NCBI RefSeq assembly: GCF_009727055.1
Contig: NC_052350.1
Span: forward strand, 30,790,789-30,854,788
Length of the DNA: 64,000 nucleotides
DNA from: Benincasa hispida
Lineage: Eukaryota; Streptophyta; Magnoliopsida; Cucurbitales; Cucurbitaceae
Reading direction: 5' to 3'
The notes under the pieces are model-generated. The model worked only from the letters and a program-made list of their open reading frames with translations, did no database searches and was not told the DNA's origin. Shown one piece after another: positions 56,880 through 64,000 of the stretch (its first letter is position 1; each line of letters starts with the position of its first letter). The position numbers and the translations under genes are program-made.

Positions 56880-58388
56880 TTTGTAATAGTTAGGCCTTTG
56901 TTTGCTTGAAAATGTCAAAACTAAAACAATATTAATATGTGTTTAATTATTTATACATGTGATGTATGTTATAATTAAATAAATCTTGTATGTGCATACA
57001 GTATGCCATGTAGATTTATTTAATTATAACATACATCACATGTATAAATAATAAAATCTCACCATAGGAAGCATGTTACATGCATTGAAAGTATGTTATA
57101 AAATGTTATAATATATAGTATGCATGTTTAGGGTTTCTTTTATTTAATATAAAAGTTATATTAAATATTGAACGCCTTTGATATATGTTATGAATGTTTA
57201 GAATGTCTAAAATTTTTTAAGCTGTTATAAAATTGGGTTAGACATTTAAAATTCATAACAAAGAACAGTTGCATACTCACGTAGGTTAACCACTCGTTTT
57301 AATAGTTAAAATAAGTCATTAAACTTGTAAAACATGAGTTACAAACTCAACTGGTATATAATTCTGTCGAAAGTTTGAGGTATTTAAGTTGACGGTTTAC
57401 GGAACACCTCCTACCTGGGGATTATGGCCGAATTATTGAAAGTTGTTAACCGGTTTTATGAACAATACGTGAGCGATGTGAGGTTTTAAAACTAGTTTAT
57501 CACCTAGACATCGTAAGTTAAATCCAATTATAAACGTTATACTTGGATAAACACCTAGATTTAGGTTGTTTAATTAGTCGAAACAAACCTAAGAAACGTA
57601 TACCCCATTTAATGTTAGAATACTTCAGCGGGAGTTTAATAACATATATGATATGATATTAGAACACTTCAAGGAAAATCAAATAATGTATATGATATGT
57701 TAGAAAGCTTCAGTGGAGATTAATAAACATATATGATATGATTATTTTTAGCTCTCACGTCTCTAAGAGTTCACAATCGAAATTCATGTGGTACTTCGTG
57801 TCACCCTGGGAGTGACCTCCATTCGGAAAGTGTTTACATGAATCTAGATTTTGGTGGATGAAGGAAGTTGTTCACTTTAAAATCAAATATGATGTTTTGA
57901 TTTTAAAATTTTCACGTTCTCCAGATGTTCACGCTAGAAGGTTCATGCGACACTTCGATTCACCTTAGGAGTGGACTCCATTTGGAAAGTGTTTGCGTGA
58001 ATTGATCATGGTGAATGAGGGGAAGCTGTTCAATGGAAAACCAAATATACGATATATTGATTTCAATTATCATGTCCCTAGATAATTCCCACCGTGAGAT
58101 CCATGTAGCACTTTGTGTCACCCTGGGAGTGACGTCCATTTGGAAACTGTTCATCATAGATCAAGACCAAAAGGAATAGGGGAAGTAGTTCATAGTAAGT
58201 GGGTGAAGAATATATGTCAACATATCCTACGGTCTCTTCTCTTGGTTTGAATTGTTAGATTCCTATATTGCGCCTACTTGTCGTCTTTAAATCGGCCTCA
58301 CTAGTTGTTTAACGACGGCTATCCCCTCGGAGGGTTTTAACATATGATTCAGAACAACTTAAACTCTATAAATGGATATGATTTCTAA
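56880..58388 (+). mobile_element. Copia leader, copy C
   Basis: It matches 37650-38720 in order. The leader minisatellite is missing, deleted together with the primer site. It ends at 58388, where a CACTA terminus interrupts the block matching 38700-38720. A small inverted repeat at 56940-57045 ('ttatacatgtgatgtatgtta' against 'taacatacatcacatgtata') is absent from leader B. Confidence 0.7.
57753..58215 (+). repeat. Hairpin monomer array, three units (leader C)
   Basis: Three diverged monomers of about 155 bp begin near 57753, 57911 and 58070. Each holds 'cacttcg/tgtcaccctgggagtgacc', 'tccattTggaaagtgtt' and 'gtgaatgagggaag'. The first and third keep the full GTCAC...GTGAC hairpin. Confidence 0.8.
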
Positions 58389-58760
58389 CACTACAAGAAA
58401 TAACGGATACGATAGTTAAAATCTAGGACTTTTTATAGCATTTTTGTAGCGTTGTATTGGATGCTATAATAAAGTGTGAAGGTATAACTTATTTACTTTG
58501 CTATAAAAACATTTAATAGCATTTTTTTATTAGAGCTATAATGTTTATATAGTCAAAATAATATGCTATCTTTAACTTATAATTAGCATTTTTTAATGTG
58601 ATAGTATAGTCTCTATAGCTTTAACCTTATGTTATACTAAGGTTATTTAGTCTTTTCTAATAGCTATAGTTACTATAATAATCTTTTGATAGCACTTTTT
58701 TTTCACTATATAAATTTTGTTATTGCTTTGCTCAAGGCTATAAAAGGTACAATTTTTTTT
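58389..58760 (+). mobile_element. CACTA-type transposon left end, inserted in Copia leader
   Basis: CACTACAAGAAATAAC is the canonical CACTA terminus. Subterminal motifs ATAGCATTTTT and GCTATAA recur on both strands through 58760. The opposite end was not found. The host sequence on the left is Copia leader C. Confidence 0.7.
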
Positions 58761-61320
58761 CTCAACAATAATAATTTGTATATAATTTTCATATTTGTGT
58801 TAAAAATAAACTCGCGGCTCAAGCTCAACCCACACATATAAAATATTTCCTAACACATTTTATACCATGACTTTAATTCATAATTGAATTTTATAAATCT
58901 ATTAACATTACACAAAAAAAAAAAAAAAAACACAATGTAGTCATTTCCTAGAACAAAGTATACAAATGATACAAAATAAAGTAATATATTTTTCATATTT
59001 ATTTTTCCAAGTAAATAAAATATTTTGCAAGTCTTTTTTGTCCACTTATAATTCCTAAGATTCTCTTGATCTCCCAATAGACATTTCTTTTGAAGGTTGA
59101 TTCGTACCGTTTGATGGATACCTATTAAACAAAAAACATAAACACATATTAAAGAAACGAATATAACAGCACAAGCCATTTAGAAATCCATTGACACCAA
59201 ACCAAAACAACAAAATTACTTAACTGAACATCCCAGACTTATGAACCCAACACATCTTTTTTTTTTCCTAAATCAATTATTAGCTAACAAAATCCTCCAA
59301 CCATCCCAACATAAATGATATTCTATATATAAAAAAAAAAAAAAAAACGAGCAATGCAAAACCCCACTACCAACTAAACTAAACAAGGTAGTAGACTTAC
59401 AAACTTATGAATAAACATATATATCACAGCAAATGTGTGGTTTAAAGTTGCCAACAATACACAGTACAATAGTGAAACAAATGTCATTCCCTAGAAAACA
59501 AGATCATAAAAGTGTCACAAAGCTAAGATTTTACTTTCCATTCTCTCAATAGTAAAACAAGCTAAAAAATAAAATAAAATAAACATGGAAACTCAAAAAT
59601 AAAGTTGAAATATAAATAATACTAATACATTTACTTATTACATACCCAAGATATTTTAAGATCTAGAAATGACCACCTTTATTAACAGAAACAAAAACTA
59701 TATACAAAAAACACGTGTAATTAAAAGGATATTAAGAAATTAATGTCATCATTTCTGCATAGAGCATGCCTAGATACAAGTATATATGAGATCATTTTGT
59801 ACCACTCAATTCTGTACATGAACCCCTCCCAAAACTAACACATATTAACACTTTTTAAGTATTTTAAAAAGACACCAAAACAGAGTATAAAAAAAGAATC
59901 AACAACACCATTCTAGCTCTACCATTGGCACATAAACATCTTTTAATTCAAAATTACAGAACAACTAAATTGTACTTTTGTACAATTAATGAAAGATACA
60001 TGTCGGTTTGTGGCAAGCACCATGCCGATGGACAAAACGTCATAAAATCTTTCAAGAATGTCCTGGGATCTCAAACTATTAGAATTGTCTCAACTCTAGA
60101 TGCACTTCCTTCACCTATCTAAAATCCACTACTTTTTTTTTTAGACAAAATGCTTTGCTTTCGTCTGGGTAAAAATACAAAAGATTTTCAATTAAAAAGA
60201 AAGAGATATGTAAAAATATTCTAAAAGAACACAAGTCTAACTCAGCACCATCTTTAACTTCATTAATTTTCAAGAAATTAATTATTCAACCATGTAAAGA
60301 AACTCAAGAAAACTACATTGAACTATGTGCAACTAACAAATAGCTCTAGTCAAGACTCAAAGTAATAACAAACAACACTTGGTTAAGAGCATTTATAAAA
60401 ATGTGGCTGAAATTCTGTTATTTGGAAGAAAAATTATTATAGTTTAGCAGTCCAAAAATTTGGGTTACCTTGAGCTACTTCCTTTAAACTGGTGCATAAG
60501 GGCATCCAATTTATTGAAGTCTAGAGGGTTCTTTTGTCAAATACTTTATTAGAACATAAACGTTTAGCAAGACAAATTACAAATAGAGGGCTATATAAAT
60601 AAGATAATGATAGGGACAATATCCTCAAACTATCTCTACAATGATATGATCTATGAAGCACAAATACTTCATGTGAGACAAAGAATCAGTATCAGACACG
60701 TATCAGATACCGATATTTCTAGATACTTCCCAGATACGTATGTGACACGGGATTTGACATATCTATATTTTTAGATACTTTCCAGATATGTATCTGACAC
60801 GCGATTTGACTTATCTATTTCTATGTGTATTTTTTTAAGAAAAAAGACAAGTAACTCATCTAATCTTTCCCAATTTAAAATTAGGCAACATATTTAAAAA
60901 GCTCACTACTCAAGTCCAAAACTAAAAGAAAAAAAATATAACGGACCAAATCCAAGATTAGAATCATCTAATCTCCATCTTCACATTTGAGTCCCCACAA
61001 AATCCACCAAAATATAAATTATTTGGATATCTTAAACAATAAGTTCTTCGTTTATCTTCATACATCTCTCTAATATTATTCTTCTTCTTATTTGCAATAT
61101 GAGTCACTAACTATTGTACTTCAACATCTTAGATATTGCTTTTTCTATATTGTATTTCAATGTTTGTATTCTATTTTGTGCTATTGTTATTAACTTGTAT
61201 GTTTAATTTATCTATATCCTAGATATTTTTAAAGAAAAAAATGTATCTTCAATGTATTAGTATCCTCGTTTTTTATAAATATATATATTAGAAAAATATA
61301 TAAAAAAATGACACATCCTT
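58761..61320. other. AT-rich sequence, possibly CACTA interior, no gene seen
   Basis: No frame above about 110 codons and no transposase motif. Sequence is rich in A-runs. It may be the interior of the CACTA element starting at 58389 or plain spacer. Confidence 0.4.
60716..60819. repeat. 52-bp tandem duplication with GATAC motifs
   Basis: Units 60716-60767 and 60768-60819 share 'tagatacttcccagatacgt' / 'tagatactttccagatatgt' and 'gacacgcgatttgac'. A further partial unit of 'cagacacgtatcagatac' precedes them. Confidence 0.85.
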
Positions 61321-61329
61321 AGATGTATC

Positions 61330-62293
61330 CGTATGGCTTTGTTTTTTCTTTCACCCCAAAAGGGCTCACACCAATCGAGATAGTCACCCTCACTTATATA
61401 CCCATGATCCTCTTCTTATCTAATCAATGTAGGACTTTGGTCGCATTCCCAATATCAAATTTCTTGCTGTAAACGTCAACTTCAAACAAAAACATAGATT
61501 GCAAATTAGGATACAACATCTTGAGATTTTTAGAGAAATTCTTGACCTCCAGCACACAGGAGGTCCAATGTGATTTGGCATGAAATGGCTAGCTTTTACT
61601 GTTAAATGACTATTATTTTCCAACTCTATTAAACCTTTGATTCAAATCATCTACAACCACTTGGAGCCTTAAAGCAAGTACACCACCATGTCATCCTAAT
61701 ACACAGGTTCCATATATCGACATTCTCAATCAACCTAAGAAATTGGAAAAATCCTTCATGTAATCTAAAGTGAGAACATAAGTAACTACAAGATATTCTC
61801 ATACATTTTGACATACTTAAATACGATCATTGGATATTTTATCGATCGATAGAATGTTTAACACGAACTGCGAGTTCTAGGACATTCCCAACAAGAAGAG
61901 AATACAGAAAATTGATTTTGTTCTATCTGTGAAACTCTAAAAACCATCCCAAGATCACTTTCTTCTCCTCTTTCAATTTTTCCCTCAGCTAAAAGGCCAA
62001 GAGTCCACAAAACTCCTTGGATTCTCATCCTAGAGAATACAAAAGAACCCAAGTGGTGGTGGCCATTTGAAGATCGATCGTGTTTTGTTCGTGACAATTC
62101 AAAGAAGGGATTTTCTTGAAGAATAGTTCTTCAAAGGTAAGGGATTTCCTAATCTCTATTTTTTTTTTTTTTTCATTTAAGCATGTTTTAAATTTAATTT
62201 TAGATGCATGATTTGTTCTGTAAAAATTGCATTATGTGAAAAATTGAAATTGGGACGATCCACTTCCACTCTGGACTTTCATAAGTTCCTTTA
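61330..62293 (+). mobile_element. Copia-type LTR (copy D), start not fixed
   Basis: The end is defined by the primer site at 62295-62308. Upstream features fit an LTR: a TATA-like TTATATA near 61395, 'aatcaatgtaggactttggt', and a 3' part with 'gttcttcaaaggtaagg' like the ends of LTRs A and C. The opposite-strand ORF at 61858-62097 is incidental. Confidence 0.5.
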
Positions 62294-62294
62294 A

Positions 62295-62308
62295 TTGGTA
62301 TTAGAGCA
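62295..62308 (+). other. Primer-binding site, initiator tRNA-Met type
   Basis: TTGGTATTAGAGCA, one mismatch from the consensus. Confidence 0.8.
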
Positions 62309-64000
62309 AGGTTTTGATCCCAATTTTTATTTTTTTTCCAGAATTTTTTTTTACAGTATTTGTGGGTTTATGCATTCTGTATTCAAATGATGATTATTGT
62401 GTTGAATGATCTACAATTATGGATGTTTTCAAGACTAGCCTGTAGAATTTACTGCTTTTATTTACAAATTGGTTTGTAAGGGCCCATGTTTTTAGGCATA
62501 TAATTGTGATCGAATCTGTATTATTGTGTTCTTGAGTCCTTCGTGGGTTTTCTGGAGTCGATCTGGAGAAAACGAAGCCAAATTCAGAGGAGAAACGAAG
62601 AAGAACTCGACTGTATAGTGCAGACTATACCGTTGTTGCAACATTGTGCCCTAGCGTTGTAAGACTATGATGAAGTACGCAACGTTGTTCTTTTCGTAGC
62701 ATTGCAATACTAAGCACAACGTTGCAACACTCTGAGATGAAAAGAACAACCGGTTCTCGTCCTAATTCGCATCCAATCAGTTCGTTTAGAGCGATTCGGG
62801 TCTGGTTCGGTTGTTAGGTGGTTCAGCTCGAGCGGTTCAAGGTCTGGTTCACTTGTTTCGAACCGGTTGTCTATTAATTTGTAATAGTTGGATTTGTTTT
62901 AATTAATTAAATTAATATAAGAGTTATATTAATTTAATTATTTTTTAGGTGTCAAATCCCAGTCCATTATTTGTTTTAAATTATGCCTATATTGTATGAT
63001 TTATGTTTAGTATTATATGTCATAATGTATGTCATATAGTAAAAATTCCAACATAGGTTATGCATTTTATTCATGCATCATTTTATATTATAAATGTTAT
63101 GATATATAGTGGCATGATTTAGTTTTATAGCATGCTCATGCATCATAAAATATATATGTTATAATATATGCATGCCTGCATTAATAATATATACATGCAT
63201 CATTTATATTATAAGAGTTATAATATAGTGTGGATGTATGTTTGGATGTATGTTATTAATTATTTCATTACTGAAGTATATAAGTATTATGTATGTTAGT
63301 AATGAAATGGAATTACATGAAGCATTTCACCAGTTTAGGGTAATTTATAATTGTTATAATATTACTTAAGTTTGCTTTCACATGCAATGTATGGCTTAAA
63401 TTTATTTCATTTTTTTATAAAAGTTATAATTAAATAAAATTAAATATTAAAATCAATAATTCAGAATTGCATGCAAACCTTAGGTTAAATTCGCTTTTTT
63501 TAAAAAAACAGTTTTAAAATATGAATCACATAGACCTAAGATCATATTTCTAATGAGATTAGAAATTAAATTTAATCTTTTAATTGGTTTAATAGGATTA
63601 AATTGGTTTTAATTAATCTTTTAACTTTGTAACAAATGTATCTATAAAGGACCTTTTGTCTATGGCTAGTTCTGTCTAGGCTGGGATATTTAAGTTGACG
63701 AAAACATAATCCCCCTACCTGGGAACTGATATGGAAAGGGGAATTAGAAAAATTTGTTACAAGCATGCAATTATTGATTAACATTTGTTAAAGTGTTTAA
63801 TAAACCTTAATCAAAGTTATTTAACTTTCAAAGCAAGTGTTGTTTTTGGGCAAATTTTAAAAATTCACTTAATTAAAATCAGTAGTCAGATTTTTCTAAG
63901 TTAAAATAACCTTAGGTAAAACACTCAGAGGGAAGAAAATGGGGTATATGATACTTCATTTTTCTCTTCATGTTTCTTCCTAAAAGTTCACACCGTGAGA
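62309..64000 (+). mobile_element. Copia leader, copy D (runs off the window)
   Basis: Order is as in leader B: unique block, repeat island (62620-62745), GGTTCGGGT-like block (62780-62870), 'gtaatagttgg' block, AT-rich block, and the start of the hairpin monomer ('agttcacaccgtgaga') at the window end. It is more diverged than A-C. Gag should lie just beyond 64000. Confidence 0.6.
62620..62745. repeat. GTTGCAACG-rich repeat island in leader D
   Basis: Short irregular units around 'acgttgcaacact', 'gttgttgcaacattg' and 'gcgttgtaag' repeat five to six times. It takes the place of the minisatellites of leaders A and B, and its motif resembles the GCAACGCT motif of the Tat-like LTRs. Confidence 0.65.

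Noticed and set aside
61858..62097. 79-codon minus-strand ORF
   Set aside because: It is opposite to the LTR that ends at the primer site 62295-62308 and shows no known motif.

Overview
The window is plant nuclear DNA, most likely from a cucurbit. The evidence is a 5-exon GDSL lipase of the land-plant cutin-synthase type, AT-rich spacers, many LTR retrotransposons with tRNA-Met primer sites, and a palindromic TCTATC/GATAGA repeat family that I associate with cucurbit genomes. The family placement is inference. I see no prokaryotic genes, rRNA, CRISPR array or intact tRNA.

Only one host gene is well supported: a CUS1/LTL1-like GDSL esterase/lipase on the minus strand (23746 down to 17081). 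It has five exons joining in frame to 366 codons, with all catalytic blocks present. Introns 2 and 3 are swollen to about 2.7 and 2.6 kb by repetitive DNA.

Left region (1-16.5 kb): a pile of nested LTR elements. It holds LTRs of an element with a tRNA-Asp-type primer site, two Copia LTRs facing away from each other 54 bp apart, and an almost complete non-autonomous LTR element (10959-14196). That element has 1.3 kb LTRs around only 625 bp of interior and sits inside an older LTR-like repeat whose second copy starts the window.

Middle region (27.07-45.18 kb): a minus-strand Copia element bounded by a perfect GTTTA duplication. It has been split by about 13 kb of other elements: chromodomain-type Gypsy fragments, then a plus-strand Copia element with a long leader. 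That leader holds a minisatellite, which in turn holds a solo LTR. A separate LTR-like block interrupts the gag of the outer element.

Right region (45.2-64 kb): AT-rich spacer with palindromic MITE-like repeats, two CACTA-type termini, a PIF/Harbinger-like MITE with TAA duplications, and two more copies of the Copia LTR-plus-leader family. Four copies of that leader can be compared in this window. Three carry an unrelated minisatellite at the same relative place, and three show one, two or three copies of a roughly 160-bp monomer with a GTCAC/GTGAC hairpin. This is the most unusual pattern in the window.

All transposon reading frames are broken. Boundaries of degenerate elements are approximate unless a terminal motif or target duplication is quoted.
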